The notes beneath the pieces are model-generated. The model was not told the DNA's origin, searched no databases, and worked only from the letters and a program-made list of their open reading frames with translations. A stretch of DNA of 58,359 nt, taken from contig JAIUML010000028.1 of assembly GCA_022565595.1 (NCBI GenBank), positions 1 through 58,359 on the forward strand. Direction: 5' to 3'. Numbering within the stretch: the stretch's first letter is position 1; the number at the start of each line of letters is the position of its first letter. A program made the translations under genes and the position numbers. Below are positions 8,411 to 18,020 of the stretch, one piece after another. Source of the DNA: Saccharospirillum sp. (GTDB lineage Bacteria > Pseudomonadota > Gammaproteobacteria > Pseudomonadales > Natronospirillaceae).

Positions 8411-8884
8411 AAATCTTCCCTTTTAGCTGTACCAGCCTGCATTAAGCCATAAACCTTACCACTCTGTTACCAACGCTGTTTTGTGATATTCCTCTCACTT
8501 TCTTCCAAAAAATGTGCTCTCTATCTCAAGATTGATCGATTGGTCAGAAAAGCAGTCGACATCCAGAAGCAGAGCGAATAGCTTGTTCTCAGCGGCTTGT
8601 ATTGAATCTTTTACATTGAGTAGACCGAAAGAGAGTGTTGGTTTTGATGAAACACCCTTCATAATCGTGTCATTGTATTGGTGCAATTCAATTAGTGTTC
8701 ATTAATCTTTCCTGAGAATTCATAAGAGCTTGCGGTTTGATGGTATGGGCGCTCAAATGCCGGTTCGCAACATCAGTAATACGGTTGTGAACATCAGGCA
8801 TAGGGCTTGCATAAGTTGCTTTGCTATTGCTGATGGTTGTGGGCTTTATTTGATCAGAGTTAATAGTGAACTGAGGTAAAGAGA
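8411..8884. other. Intergenic stretch without a recognisable gene
   Basis: About 470 bases that are AT-richer than the surroundings. Only two short opposing frames of 63 codons (8495-8686 and 8514-8705) are present; neither has a ribosome site or a recognisable family. It probably carries the promoter of the peptide transporter operon, but I could not pick a convincing -35/-10 pair. Confidence 0.5.
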
Positions 8885-8907
8885 CTGGCAGGTCATGACC
8901 TTGCCAG
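8885..8907. promoter_or_regulatory. Near-palindrome before the peptide transporter operon
   Basis: The 10-bp palindrome GGTCATGACC (8891-8900) is flanked by CTGGCA (8885-8890) and TGCCAG (8902-8907), with one unpaired T. It ends 38 bp before the first ATG. It could be an operator or an mRNA leader hairpin; no regulator gene is adjacent. Confidence 0.45.
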
Positions 8908-8945
8908 AATGAACAATAAATACATCAGAGAAAGAAACTGAATAG

Positions 8946-9932
8946 ATGACATTACTGGACGTCAAAAATCTTTGTACTGAATTTAAATCAAAGCGCGGTG
9001 TGGTCCGAGTTGTAGACGATGTGTCCTTCAGCGTTGAGCGTGGCGAAACTCTGGCCATTGTCGGTGAATCCGGCTCCGGCAAGAGTATGACTTCGCTTTC
9101 TATCATGGGGTTGGTTCCCCAGCCAGGTGGAAGAATTGCCAGTGGGCAGATATTGCTCGAAGGGTCTGACCTGGTGTCTGCCCCCAAAGAGGCGCTCTAC
9201 CAGATACGTGGCGCTGACATCGCCATGGTGTTTCAGGAACCCATGACGTCGCTGAATCCTGTCCTGACCATTGGTGATCAGATTGCCGAAGTGCTGATCT
9301 ACCACAAGCATTTATCCCGCTCGGCAGCACGACTTGAATCGATCGAGTTGCTGAAACGCGTTGGTTTTGCTCGCGCCGAGTCGCTCTATGACGAATACCC
9401 ACATCAACTTTCCGGTGGTATGCGTCAGCGAGTAATGATCGCCATTGCCTTGTCCTGCAACCCCAAACTGCTGATCGCGGATGAGCCGACAACGGCGCTG
9501 GATGTCACCGTGCAGGCACAAATATTGGATCTGTTACGACGACTCTCGGCGGATTACGATTCGGGCATTTTGCTGATCACCCATGATTTGGGCGTGGTGG
9601 CAGAACTGGCCGACCAGGTTGTGGTCATGTACGCCGGGCAGATTGTGGAGCAGGCAGCAGTGGCGGATCTGTTTGACTACCCACAACATCCCTATACCCA
9701 GGGGCTGATGGCATCCGTGCCCAGGCTGGATGGCGATGTTAAGCGTTTGACCTCCATTGCCGGCAACGTTCCTTCTCCGGATGCCTTGCCTCGCGGCTGT
9801 CGTTTCAGCACTCGATGCCCTCATGCTCAGGCGCTTTGCGTTGAGCAGGCACCAGAATTGAAGCCGGTGCGTTCGGGGCAGTCTGCTCGTTGCTTTCTGG
9901 CCGAGGGCCGCATATTCAAGGAGGCCAGTTGA
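8946..9932 (+). CDS. Peptide ABC transporter ATP-binding protein (DppD/OppD type)
   Basis: A 328-residue ATPase of a dipeptide/oligopeptide importer. It shows Walker A GESGSGKS at 40-47, the signature LSGGMRQR, Walker [15 protein letters not shown] and the C-terminal oligopeptide-transporter extension with cysteine-bearing [10 protein letters not shown]. It acts at the inner face of the membrane as one half of an ATPase heterodimer. It is first in a five-gene operon whose order (D, F, binding protein, B, C) is less usual than binding-protein-first. Its stop overlaps the next ATG (TGATG). Confidence 0.93.
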   Translation: MTLLDVKNLCTEFKSKRGVVRVVDDVSFSVERGETLAIVGESGSGKSMTSLSIMGLVPQPGGRIASGQILLEGSDLVSAPKEALYQIRGADIAMVFQEPMTSLNPVLTIGDQIAEVLIYHKHLSRSAARLESIELLKRVGFARAESLYDEYPHQLSGGMRQRVMIAIALSCNPKLLIADEPTTALDVTVQAQILDLLRRLSADYDSGILLITHDLGVVAELADQVVVMYAGQIVEQAAVADLFDYPQHPYTQGLMASVPRLDGDVKRLTSIAGNVPSPDALPRGCRFSTRCPHAQALCVEQAPELKPVRSGQSARCFLAEGRIFKEAS

Positions 9933-10948
9933 TGACGGCTCAACGACAAGACGCGACCACCATCACGCCATCAACAGAAACAGCCAAGCCATTGTTGGAA
10001 GTCAAAAACCTCAAGAAATACTTTGCGGTTAAATCTGGAGTGCTGCAGCGCACCGTCGGTACCATCAAGGCCGTCGATGATGTCAGTTTTTCGATTTATC
10101 CGGGAGAGACTCTGGGCCTGGTCGGAGAATCCGGTTGTGGAAAATCCACCACTGGGCGAACCATAATTCGACTCTATGAGCCTACCGAGGGTCAGATCAT
10201 TTTTGATGGTGAAGACGTCAGTCAGCAGTCTGAACGTCACCTGGCCCATTTCCGACGTAACATGCAGATGGTGTTCCAGGATCCCTTTTCCTCCTTGAAC
10301 CCTCGTAAAACCGTTGGCACCCTGTTGGCTGAACCTTTCAGCGTGCACGGTCTCTTCCGTGGAGAGCGACAGCACAGAGTCGATGCTTTGATGGAAACTG
10401 TCGGCTTGAACCCGGCGCTCAAGAATCGTTACCCTCATGAGTTTTCAGGCGGTCAACGCCAGCGCATCAGCATCGCTCGTGCACTGGCTTTGCGTCCCAA
10501 ACTGATCATAGGGGATGAGCCAGTTTCTGCCCTGGATGTATCAATTCAGTCGCAGGTTTTGAACCTGATGGCGGATCTTCAGGATGAGTTCGAGCTGACC
10601 TATCTGTTCATCGCTCACGACCTGGCGGTGGTCAAGCATATTTCTGATCGAATCGGAGTCATGTACCTGGGTAACCTTGTCGAATTGACCAATAAGGCCA
10701 ACCTCTACCGAGAGCCGTTACACCCCTACACCCAGGCGCTGTTGTCTGCTGTGCCCAAGTCACATCCAAACGAATCAAGACCTGATCGGGTTTTGTTGCA
10801 AGGGGAAATTCCCAGCCCTGCGAACCCCCCGACAGGCTGTGTGTTTAACACCCGTTGCCCAAAAGCAATGGATCACTGCCGGCAAGCGAAACCCACCCTG
10901 ATCGAGCACAAACCCGATCACTGGATCGCTTGTCATCTTTACGACTGA
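9932..10948 (+). CDS. Peptide ABC transporter ATP-binding protein (DppF/OppF type)
   Basis: A 338-residue ATPase partner of the preceding subunit. Walker A GESGCGKS is at 65-72, with signature FSGGQRQR, Walker B LIIGDEPVSALDVS and the C-terminal CVFNTRCPKA segment. The ATG at 9932 shares a base with the previous TGA and has a strong AAGGAGG site. A longer frame from 9890 lies inside the upstream gene and is rejected. About 96 bp separate it from the binding protein gene. Confidence 0.93.
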   Translation: MTAQRQDATTITPSTETAKPLLEVKNLKKYFAVKSGVLQRTVGTIKAVDDVSFSIYPGETLGLVGESGCGKSTTGRTIIRLYEPTEGQIIFDGEDVSQQSERHLAHFRRNMQMVFQDPFSSLNPRKTVGTLLAEPFSVHGLFRGERQHRVDALMETVGLNPALKNRYPHEFSGGQRQRISIARALALRPKLIIGDEPVSALDVSIQSQVLNLMADLQDEFELTYLFIAHDLAVVKHISDRIGVMYLGNLVELTNKANLYREPLHPYTQALLSAVPKSHPNESRPDRVLLQGEIPSPANPPTGCVFNTRCPKAMDHCRQAKPTLIEHKPDHWIACHLYD

Positions 10949-11044
10949 ATATTAAGCGTTGCTGATTCAGAAATACCAGGTTGCAGTCAGGTGTTTTCGT
11001 CCATGCAATTGAAATAAAAAACAGAAGAAAAAGGAGACTGATTC

Positions 11045-12694
11045 ATGACAATGTCGTTTCGATGGTTAAGCCCATTGTTGGCTACCCCCTTTCTATTGGC
11101 GGCTTGCGGAGGCGGCAATGAGCCGGCCGCAACTCAAACTCAAACAGCCCCCGTACCGGAACCAGAGGCTGCGGTTGTTGGAGTCGAGCCAGGTTACGGT
11201 GGCAATCTCATCATAGGTTCGATTGGTGAGCCGGTGATTTTCAATGATCTCTATTCGCAGGATGTCCCCTCAGGTGATATCAGTGACCTTATTTATGCCG
11301 CACTGACCACTTCCAACGAGAACCTGGAAGTTATCCCTGACATTGCCATTGGTGAGCCGGATATTTCTGAAGATGGCCTGCAGTGGACCTTCGACATGAA
11401 AGAAGGGGTGCTCTTTCACGATGGTGTCGAGTTGACCGCTCATGACGTGGTGTTCACCTACAGTATTTTTCTCGATGAAGACTATACAGGCCCAAGAGCA
11501 GGTAGCTTTACATCGCTGGAAAACATCGAAGCGCTGAGTGACTATCAGGTTCGCTTTACTCTGTCGGAGCCGGATGCACGTTTTGCTACTCTGACTGGCT
11601 ACGGTATTTTACCACGCCACCTTCTGGAGGATATTCCGGTGGCAGAGCTGGGAGAGTACCAGGCCTTTAATATCGATCAGCCCATCGGTGCGGGGCCCTT
11701 CCGTTTTGTCAGCTGGACCAGTGGTCAGAACCTGGTGCTGGAAGCCTTTGAGGATTATCACGGCGGCCGGCCTTACCTGGACCGGGTAACCTTCCGTTTT
11801 GTCCAGGATCTGAATGCCATGGTATTGCTGCTGGGGCAGGGTGAAGTGGACTATGCAACGGGTATTCCTCCTGAGGAGTTACCGACGGTAGAGAGCTTCG
11901 ATAATGTGAATGTTCATTCTACTCTGGCTCTTCGTTACGACTTTCTTGGCTACAATCTGCGCAACCCGCTGTTTCAGGACAAAAGGGTTCGTCAGGCGCT
12001 GACTCATGCCATTGATCGCCAGGAAATCGTTGATACCGTCATGGAAGGCAATGCCACTGTTGCTCATGCACCGGTTTCACCTTTGAGCTGGGCGTACAAT
12101 GATGATGTGCCTGTCTTTGATTTCGATCCTGAGCGTGCCAAGGCATTGCTGGCCGAAGCGGGCTGGACGCCAGGTGATGATGGTATTATGCAAAAAGACG
12201 GCGAGCGCTTCTCGTTCGAGATTCTTTCCAATGATGGCAATAACGTACGCCGTGATTTGGGCATCATCGTGCAACAACAACTGGCCGGAATCGGTATAGA
12301 AGTGACGCCACGCCAAATGGAGTGGGGTGCTTTTCTAGACCGAATTCTGGCACCGAACTTCGATTTCGACGCTACTATTCTGGCCTGGGGGCTGGCGCTT
12401 GATCCGGATCCCTCTGCCATCTGGCACTCACGTGAAATCGAGCAGGGTCTGAATAATATTGGTTACTCAAGTCCAGTGGTTGATGCGTTGGCCGAGAGTA
12501 ATATTCGAATCATGGATCAGGATGAGCGCGCCGCAGAATTGGCCAAGGTCTGGGCTGAACTGGCCGAAGACCAACCCTATACCTTCATGTGGTATCCACT
12601 GCAGTTCGTTGGGTTGAACCAGCGCGTCCAGGGTTTTGTTCATCATCCTCGTTCGGACATGCACAGTGTATCCAGTCTCTGGATAGCTGAGTGA
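11045..12694 (+). CDS. Peptide-binding lipoprotein (SBP_bac_5 family)
   Basis: A 549-residue solute-binding protein of the peptide/nickel family 5, the periplasmic receptor of the importer. The N-terminus is a lipoprotein signal ending in LLAAC with the lipidated Cys at 21, followed by a Thr/Pro/Glu-rich tether (about 25-45). The mature part has the family's GEPVIFND..., VIPDIA and VRQALTHAIDRQEIV segments. A strong AAGGAG site precedes the ATG at 11045; an ATG two codons later is an alternative. Substrate is not predictable: the order and sequence fit oligopeptides or dipeptides. Confidence 0.92.
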   Translation: MTMSFRWLSPLLATPFLLAACGGGNEPAATQTQTAPVPEPEAAVVGVEPGYGGNLIIGSIGEPVIFNDLYSQDVPSGDISDLIYAALTTSNENLEVIPDIAIGEPDISEDGLQWTFDMKEGVLFHDGVELTAHDVVFTYSIFLDEDYTGPRAGSFTSLENIEALSDYQVRFTLSEPDARFATLTGYGILPRHLLEDIPVAELGEYQAFNIDQPIGAGPFRFVSWTSGQNLVLEAFEDYHGGRPYLDRVTFRFVQDLNAMVLLLGQGEVDYATGIPPEELPTVESFDNVNVHSTLALRYDFLGYNLRNPLFQDKRVRQALTHAIDRQEIVDTVMEGNATVAHAPVSPLSWAYNDDVPVFDFDPERAKALLAEAGWTPGDDGIMQKDGERFSFEILSNDGNNVRRDLGIIVQQQLAGIGIEVTPRQMEWGAFLDRILAPNFDFDATILAWGLALDPDPSAIWHSREIEQGLNNIGYSSPVVDALAESNIRIMDQDERAAELAKVWAELAEDQPYTFMWYPLQFVGLNQRVQGFVHHPRSDMHSVSSLWIAE

Positions 12695-12711
12695 TAGAAG
12701 CAGGGTAATGA

Positions 12712-12740
12712 CGCCTTCGAATCCTGTGGGTTCGAAGGCG
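12712..12740 (+). promoter_or_regulatory. Intercistronic hairpin between binding protein and permease
   Basis: A perfect 10-bp inverted repeat, CGCCTTCGAA (12712-12721) and TTCGAAGGCG (12731-12740), with a 9-nt loop and no T-run. It lies 18 bases after the binding-protein stop. Such hairpins often protect upstream mRNA and give excess binding protein over permease; that role is inferred. Confidence 0.65.
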
Positions 12741-12815
12741 ACAGACGATATTTTCAGGTCATGCGTTCCAGTGCTTCTGCCTGTAAGCATGACCAAATCT
12801 GAAATTGGATAAAGC

Positions 12816-13763
12816 ATGGTTTCCTATTTGATTCGCAGAAGTCTGTCGATGATTCCGATTTTGATTGGCATATCTGTGATTTCCTTTTCCATTATGTATC
12901 TGGCGCCCGGAAAACCGGCCGTCATGAATCTTGATCCGACCATCAGCGCTGAAGCTCGGTCGCGACAGCTATCGGCTCTGGGTCTGGATGATCCGGCTCC
13001 AATACAATACATCAAGTGGCTGGGAGCCGCCTTGAAAGGGGATTTCGGCGTCTCCTATATTCGCAAACGGCCGGTCAGTAAAATGATTACAGAACGCTTG
13101 CCGGCGACGCTTTTGTTGATGGGCAGCAGTCTCTTTCTCGCATCTATCATTGCCATACCGATGGGAATACTGTCTGCTCACAAACAGTATACCCCTTTGG
13201 ACTATGGCATAACGACGGGCTCTTTTCTGGGCATCGCAGTGCCAGATTTCTGGCTCGGCCTGATGCTGATTATGTTGTTTTCGGTCAATCTCGGATGGAC
13301 ACCGGTCGGAGGGATAGCGACGCTTGGGGGCGATTTCAGTGTTCTGGATCGGCTCCACCATCTCATATTGCCAACCATCGTTCTGGCAACCGGTTCCATG
13401 GCGGCTTTGACCCGATATACCCGTTCAAGCATGCTCGAGGTTTTGCATCAGGACTATATTCGCACCGCTCGTGCCAAGGGATTTCGCGAGTCGAAAGTGG
13501 TCATGAAGCATGGTTTTCGTAACGGTCTGATTCCGGTCATTACTCTGTTTGGTCTACTTCTGCCTACCCTGGTTGGGGGCTCGGTAATAGTCGAGAAGTT
13601 ATTCAGCTGGCCCGGTTTAGGCTTGTTATTCATTGACGCTACTTTTCAACGAGATTACCCGGTCATTATGGCGTTGGTCATGTTGGGTGCTGTATTAACG
13701 GTGATTGGTAATTTGGTAGCAGATCTGCTCTATGCCATGGTTGATCCAAGGATTGAATACTGA
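12816..13763 (+). CDS. Peptide ABC transporter permease (DppB type)
   Basis: A 315-residue inner-membrane permease with about six transmembrane helices. It begins with [20 protein letters not shown], typical of DppB/OppB. It contains the cytoplasmic EAA-like loop [24 protein letters not shown], which contacts the ATPase, and the [18 protein letters not shown] segment. The stop overlaps the next ATG (TGATG). Confidence 0.93.
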   Translation: MVSYLIRRSLSMIPILIGISVISFSIMYLAPGKPAVMNLDPTISAEARSRQLSALGLDDPAPIQYIKWLGAALKGDFGVSYIRKRPVSKMITERLPATLLLMGSSLFLASIIAIPMGILSAHKQYTPLDYGITTGSFLGIAVPDFWLGLMLIMLFSVNLGWTPVGGIATLGGDFSVLDRLHHLILPTIVLATGSMAALTRYTRSSMLEVLHQDYIRTARAKGFRESKVVMKHGFRNGLIPVITLFGLLLPTLVGGSVIVEKLFSWPGLGLLFIDATFQRDYPVIMALVMLGAVLTVIGNLVADLLYAMVDPRIEY

Positions 13764-14689
13764 TGACTTCCATGAAAACGATACTGGAAACACCTGCGAC
13801 TCTTCCGCCTGACAACTCGGCGGCGGGTATGTCGTCTCACCGCAGTTTGTTGCGGGTAATAGTGGCCAAATTTCTTCAGAACAAGTTGGCAGTGATAGGG
13901 CTGATCTGTCTGGTACTGATTATCTTCAGCGCCTTGTTTGCGCCCTGGCTGGCACAGCATGACCCCAATTTCCAGAATCTCAGGCTGCGTTTGGCTCCGC
14001 CCAGTGCAGATAATTGGCTGGGAACCGACCACCTCGGGCGAGACCTGTTCAGCCGTATTCTATTTGCTGGACGAGTGTCACTCTTTGTTGGCTTTTCAGC
14101 CATGCTGGGGGCAGTGACGATCGGTACAGCCCTGGGTGCGATCGCTGGCTACTATGGCGGACGAGTGGATGCTGTGATTATGCGCCTGGTCGATGTTGTT
14201 ATTTCTTTTCCCAACATCTTTCTGCTGATCGCACTGGTTGCCATCTTTCAACCCACCCTGGATAAACTGATCATGGTCTTTGCTCTGTTGAGCTGGACGG
14301 GCACTGCGAGGCTGGTGCGCGGGGAGTTTTTGAGCTTGAAGCAACGGGAATTTGTGCTTGCTGCGCGAACCCTGGGCATGTCGCCGGCGCGCATTATTTT
14401 CAGCCAAATTTTACCGAATGCCATGGGGCCCATTATTGTTGCGGCTACTCTGGCCGTTGGGGCCTTTATTCTTGCGGAATCGGCGTTGAGTTTTCTGGGG
14501 CTGGGGGTGCAGCCACCTACGGCGACCTGGGGCAATATGTTGACCAGCGCACAGGGTGTTCGGATATTCCGTGAAGCCTGGTGGTACCCGACCTTTCCGG
14601 GCTTGATGATTTTCATCACCGTATTGTCCTTCAACTTTGTCGGTGATGGCTTACGGGATGCCCTGGATCCGAAAGTATTGGAGCGCTAG
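13763..14689 (+). CDS. Peptide ABC transporter permease (DppC type)
   Basis: A 308-residue partner permease. The N-terminal extension of about 30 residues precedes the first helix, as in DppC/OppC. Family segments include [20 protein letters not shown] near 95 and the EAA loop [20 protein letters not shown] near 200. It is the last gene of the operon. Its TAG shares two bases with the TAG of the convergent OmpA-like gene (CTAG), and no terminator separates them. Confidence 0.94.
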   Translation: MTSMKTILETPATLPPDNSAAGMSSHRSLLRVIVAKFLQNKLAVIGLICLVLIIFSALFAPWLAQHDPNFQNLRLRLAPPSADNWLGTDHLGRDLFSRILFAGRVSLFVGFSAMLGAVTIGTALGAIAGYYGGRVDAVIMRLVDVVISFPNIFLLIALVAIFQPTLDKLIMVFALLSWTGTARLVRGEFLSLKQREFVLAARTLGMSPARIIFSQILPNAMGPIIVAATLAVGAFILAESALSFLGLGVQPPTATWGNMLTSAQGVRIFREAWWYPTFPGLMIFITVLSFNFVGDGLRDALDPKVLER

Positions 14690-15741
14690 GAGCCTGTCGG
14701 ACTTAGGGGGGCATCAAGCTCCCTGACTTCCAGAGGTGGCTCCAGAACCACCTCTATGCGCCGGTTTTCACGGCGGCTGGCGTCGTCGACCTCTTCAACC
14801 AAAGGGCGAGTGTCGGCGAAGCCGGTTGCTTTCAACCGAGTCGGCTCTATGCCCAGGTCGACCAAAATCCGCACTGCAGCGCTTGCCCGGGCGGAACTCA
14901 ATTCCCAGTTGGATGGAAACAGACGAGCACTGGCGACGACAGGGATTGAATCGCTGTGGCCTTGAACGGCTATGGTGTATTGCGGAAAACTTTCTATGGC
15001 TGTGGCGATTTCGGCAAGCACAGACTGAGCCTGGCTATTCAAGGTGGCTGATCCAGGTTCGAACAGAATTCGTTCGGGCAATTTGATGACGGTGCTGCCG
15101 TCAGCCAGTTGTTCAATCAAGGAATCCTGTTCGCTGCCAAGGCCCTCAAGCTGGCTTTGCAAATGCGTCAACGCCTGTTGCTCCTGTTGCAGTGCCAGCT
15201 CCAGCTGTTGCCGTTGTGTTCGTTCTGTCTGCAAGGTGATGTGGGCATTCTGGGCAAGATTGCGATAGTCCGTTAGGGTGGAACGCAGGCCTGTATTTTC
15301 AACTTCCAGTTCGTTTACCTGTGCTGTGAGAATGGCCAGTTGAGTCGCGTGTTGATCGCGCTCCCTGTCGGCGTTCATGAGCTCCTGAAGTCGCTCATTG
15401 GCATTGTTCAAGCGTTGCTGATTGGCCTCAAAGGTTTGCAGTAAGGCTCGATATTCGTCATTGAGATCCTGCAAACGATCACGCAGTTCGGATACGACTT
15501 CCGTCATGTCGTTCTGTTGGTGGCCTTGCTGAGCCAAACGGTTTTCTCTTTCAGCAACCAGAAGTGACAGGCGTTCGCTTTCCTGTTGCAACGCCTCTTT
15601 CTGGTTGGTCAGATCCTCAAGTTCGGATTGCAATGCCACTTGATCGGTTTGATGCAAATGACTTTGTATGATCAGCAAGGCGGCAGCGCCAATCACCAGT
15701 ACCGCCAGAATGATGGGTAAGCGAATTGCCTGTAGAGACAT
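14686..15741 (-). CDS. Membrane-anchored coiled-coil protein with OmpA-like domain
   Basis: A 351-residue protein with one N-terminal membrane helix (about 8-25), a long glutamine- and glutamate-rich coiled coil (about 30-215) and a C-terminal OmpA/MotB peptidoglycan-binding domain (about 225-340: [41 protein letters not shown]). The layout suggests a rod that links the inner membrane to the cell wall. It lacks the MotB proton-channel helix context and has no MotA partner here. The ATG at 15741 is chosen because the membrane helix follows directly; the upstream frame to 15861 adds no domain. Confidence 0.8.
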   Translation of the reverse strand: MSLQAIRLPIILAVLVIGAAALLIIQSHLHQTDQVALQSELEDLTNQKEALQQESERLSLLVAERENRLAQQGHQQNDMTEVVSELRDRLQDLNDEYRALLQTFEANQQRLNNANERLQELMNADRERDQHATQLAILTAQVNELEVENTGLRSTLTDYRNLAQNAHITLQTERTQRQQLELALQQEQQALTHLQSQLEGLGSEQDSLIEQLADGSTVIKLPERILFEPGSATLNSQAQSVLAEIATAIESFPQYTIAVQGHSDSIPVVASARLFPSNWELSSARASAAVRILVDLGIEPTRLKATGFADTRPLVEEVDDASRRENRRIEVVLEPPLEVRELDAPLSPTGS

Positions 15742-16012
15742 CTGTGATCGTCCGGAATTGAAAGTATGTAGGGCTATCTTAGCGAATATACGGCAACTGT
15801 TAACCACTATTTTTTTTGCACCACGCACACCTTCTGTGCGCTTCGGGCAGGCGGTGTTCACAAATGGCGCAGCAGCGTTCTTTTATCGAGGGAGGCTATT
15901 GCTGTTCTGGCGCCTCGAGCGAGTGTTCAAGGCTGGTTTACAGAGATTGTCGATAACGGCAAGTATTTTGCTTTATCTACTGTGAATGTCCGAGTTGTAT
16001 AGAGGTGACACC

Positions 16013-16297
16013 ATGAGCGATTCACAAGACTGGTTGATCAAACCGGAAAACTATCGTGCTCTGCAGAACATTCGCAAAAGGATTCGCTCGGTCTATGGTG
16101 AAGATGTTCGCATCACCAAAGTAGAGGATGTCGAGACCTTGTTTCGTTATCAGAATGGAACCGATGCCGCGATCAACCGCATGCTGGAGGATTTTGCCCA
16201 GCGATCTCCCCAGGCGGTAAAGGAAGGCTGGTTCAAACGCATAGAATCAGACAACAGCAACAAGCGTGTATACAGAGGTCAGGTCGTCGCGGCCTGA
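16013..16297 (+). CDS. Small conserved-looking hypothetical protein
   Basis: A 94-residue soluble protein that I do not recognise. It is mixed charged, probably helical, with no signal peptide or cysteine. The ATG at 16013 has a good AGAGGTGA ribosome site four bases upstream; an earlier in-frame ATG at 15986 lacks one. It is divergent from the OmpA-like gene and convergent with the DUF1624 gene, ending 4 bp from that gene's stop. A GTCGATAA box at 15949-15956 resembles a sigma-28 -10, but the spacing to TCAA is wrong (see rejected items). Confidence 0.65.
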   Translation: MSDSQDWLIKPENYRALQNIRKRIRSVYGEDVRITKVEDVETLFRYQNGTDAAINRMLEDFAQRSPQAVKEGWFKRIESDNSNKRVYRGQVVAA

Positions 16298-16301
16298 TGC
16301 T

Positions 16302-17045
16302 TTACACCCTGCCCAGCAACAGGGCGACAAGCCAGGCCAAGGCAAACAAGGGTATCTGGTGCAGCAGATAAAAGCCAAGGCTGTGACGCCCGAGCCAGTT
16401 TATCCAGGTTTTTCCGGCAAGCAAGGGTAGCTCATGGAGGCCGAAGAGCTGTCTGTGTCCCAGGTAAATGCCAATATAAACCATCCCCAACCAGGGAATC
16501 AGGCGGGTCAAGTCCATGGTGTGTGCCGGCAGGTTCAATGGTGCCTGTAAGGCGTCGTACAAAAAGGCCAGGTTGAACCAGGAAGTCAGGTTGAACAGCA
16601 GGAAGATGCCAATGCCGACGACCAGTGCAACTCTGGGGTAGTACAGCAGCGGAAGGGCAAGAACACTGGCCACGGCAATGAAGTGCAAGACACCGAACCA
16701 GACCCAGGCTTCGGCATAGGCTGCATAAGAGAGGGCAGAGATCAGTAAGGCGCCTGCAGCAATTTTCGCTTCCCTATTCCAGAAAGGACGCCACCGAATG
16801 CCATCAGGGTTTGCCAACACCAGGGCTATGCCGATACTGAGAAAAAACAGCGTGACGATCACAAAGCGGAACCAGGCCCAGAATGGGTCCTGCATACTGA
16901 ATTCGATCAGGCCGAAGACACTGAGATCGTAGCTGAAATGAAAAACCGCCATCAGTAACAAGGCCAGGGCCCGCATCTGATCGACACTGTTCAGGCGTTG
17001 CCTGGTGGGTAGGGCTGTCGACTCTGGTTGGGCGGTCGTGGTCAC
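16302..17045 (-). CDS. DUF1624/heparan-alpha-glucosaminide N-acetyltransferase-like membrane protein
   Basis: A 247-residue integral membrane protein with about seven or eight helices. It matches the catalytic-domain family of heparan-alpha-glucosaminide N-acetyltransferase (formerly DUF1624). The N-terminal MRALALLLMAVFHFSYDL has the conserved His in the first helix, and GRHSLGFYLLHQIPL is near the C-terminus. These proteins are thought to move acetyl groups across membranes; the bacterial substrate is unknown. The GTG at 17045 has a GGGAG site upstream and lies 17 bp after the preceding gene's stop. The longer frame to 17201 overlaps that gene. Confidence 0.8.
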   Translation of the reverse strand: MTTTAQPESTALPTRQRLNSVDQMRALALLLMAVFHFSYDLSVFGLIEFSMQDPFWAWFRFVIVTLFFLSIGIALVLANPDGIRWRPFWNREAKIAAGALLISALSYAAYAEAWVWFGVLHFIAVASVLALPLLYYPRVALVVGIGIFLLFNLTSWFNLAFLYDALQAPLNLPAHTMDLTRLIPWLGMVYIGIYLGHRQLFGLHELPLLAGKTWINWLGRHSLGFYLLHQIPLFALAWLVALLLGRV

Positions 17046-17062
17046 GGCTTCTCCCGACTTCT

Positions 17063-17602
17063 TCAAGGTGCCACAGGTTGATAGATTACCTGATGATGAG
17101 GCGATTGCTCTCGCCACGCCAATTGCTGCACGATGTGGGTTGAATCCATGCGCCAATGGTTTTTCAGAATCAACTGATCTGCCTGAAGTGCCTGTGCCCA
17201 ATGCGCAGGACTTGGCTGGCTAACGCCTTCCGGGGACAGGATCTGGCGTTGGTCGGGGTTGTGATACTGCTGACTGAGCAGGGTTTGAACCTGATCAAAC
17301 TGACTGATCCAGGCGGACACAGGCGCGTCATCGACTGTCCAGAACAGAAAACGGCCCTGATGAAGCCGGCCGTTTTCGAACTCATAGACCAGACGGACCC
17401 GGTGAATGCCAGGCAGGTCGACCTCGTAGATCAGGTAATCGCTCGCGCCAAGTGGCGTGAGATTAGGCAAGGCCTCTTGTTCACGCACCTCACCAATGGT
17501 ATCCCCCCACTGAGCAACACCAAAATCGGCCGCAGAGGCGATGCCAATCAGTGAGACACTGATCAGAAGTTTTACGAACAGGCAACGCAGGCGACTGGTC
17601 AT
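17063..17602 (-). CDS. Exported protein of unknown function
   Basis: A 179-residue protein with a signal peptide (cleavage probably after IASA at 22-25). The mature part begins FGVAQWGDTIGEV, a pattern common in exported proteins that start with a short conserved 'WG.s..ev' segment. No enzyme motif is visible. It is the middle gene of a tight leftward trio: 4 bp after the small charged protein gene and 17 bp before the DUF1624 gene. Confidence 0.65.
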   Translation of the reverse strand: MTSRLRCLFVKLLISVSLIGIASAADFGVAQWGDTIGEVREQEALPNLTPLGASDYLIYEVDLPGIHRVRLVYEFENGRLHQGRFLFWTVDDAPVSAWISQFDQVQTLLSQQYHNPDQRQILSPEGVSQPSPAHWAQALQADQLILKNHWRMDSTHIVQQLAWREQSPHHQVIYQPVAP

Positions 17603-17606
17603 GGGC

Positions 17607-17942
17607 TTAGTCCTGCTCGAAGCGCTTCAACAGCTCTTCTGCAGAGAGTTGATCAAAAGACGCTTCTGCCTGCTCAAGCTGGTCTGCATCGGCTTCGGTA
17701 TCGTACTGATCGGCATCAATGGGCTTTTTGGGTGCCGGTTTTGTCGTTCCCGCACTGGTGTCTTTGCCCTGGGTGGCCGCCAGGTGCTTCTGATAGGCCG
17801 ATTGCTGGCGTTTGGAGTGCTTGGCGAGGCGGTTGTGGCTGGGAATCTTGCCTTTCTCGCCGCGACCAATCAGATCGTTCTTTGAACCGGTCTTGATATT
17901 GATTTTACCTTTCAGGGACCGAGTCTTTTTTTTACGTGACAT
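17607..17942 (-). CDS. Small protein with basic N-terminus and acidic C-terminus
   Basis: A 111-residue protein I cannot assign to a function. The first 55 residues are lysine/arginine-rich (MSRKKKTRSLKGKINIKTGS) and the last 40 are acidic and probably helical (DADQLEQAEASFDQLSAEEL). Such a split charge suggests binding to RNA or the ribosome, which is inference only. It has no signal peptide. First gene of the leftward trio, divergent from tas. Confidence 0.62.
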   Translation of the reverse strand: MSRKKKTRSLKGKINIKTGSKNDLIGRGEKGKIPSHNRLAKHSKRQQSAYQKHLAATQGKDTSAGTTKPAPKKPIDADQYDTEADADQLEQAEASFDQLSAEELLKRFEQD

Positions 17943-18020
17943 GGAACATCCGTCGAAATCAAGCGAGTGAACCCCTATTATAGCGGGTTAATGCTGAACA
18001 AAAAATCAGGAAGGTATGTG

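Noticed and set aside
8495-8705. Two opposing 63-codon frames upstream of the peptide transporter
   Set aside because: They overlap each other on opposite strands, have no ribosome site and resemble no family.
15931-15956. A third sigma-28-like box, TCAA then GTCGATAA, before the small gene at 16013
   Set aside because: The -10 is good (7 of 8), but TCAA lies 18 bp upstream instead of 15, and no better -35 exists at the right distance.
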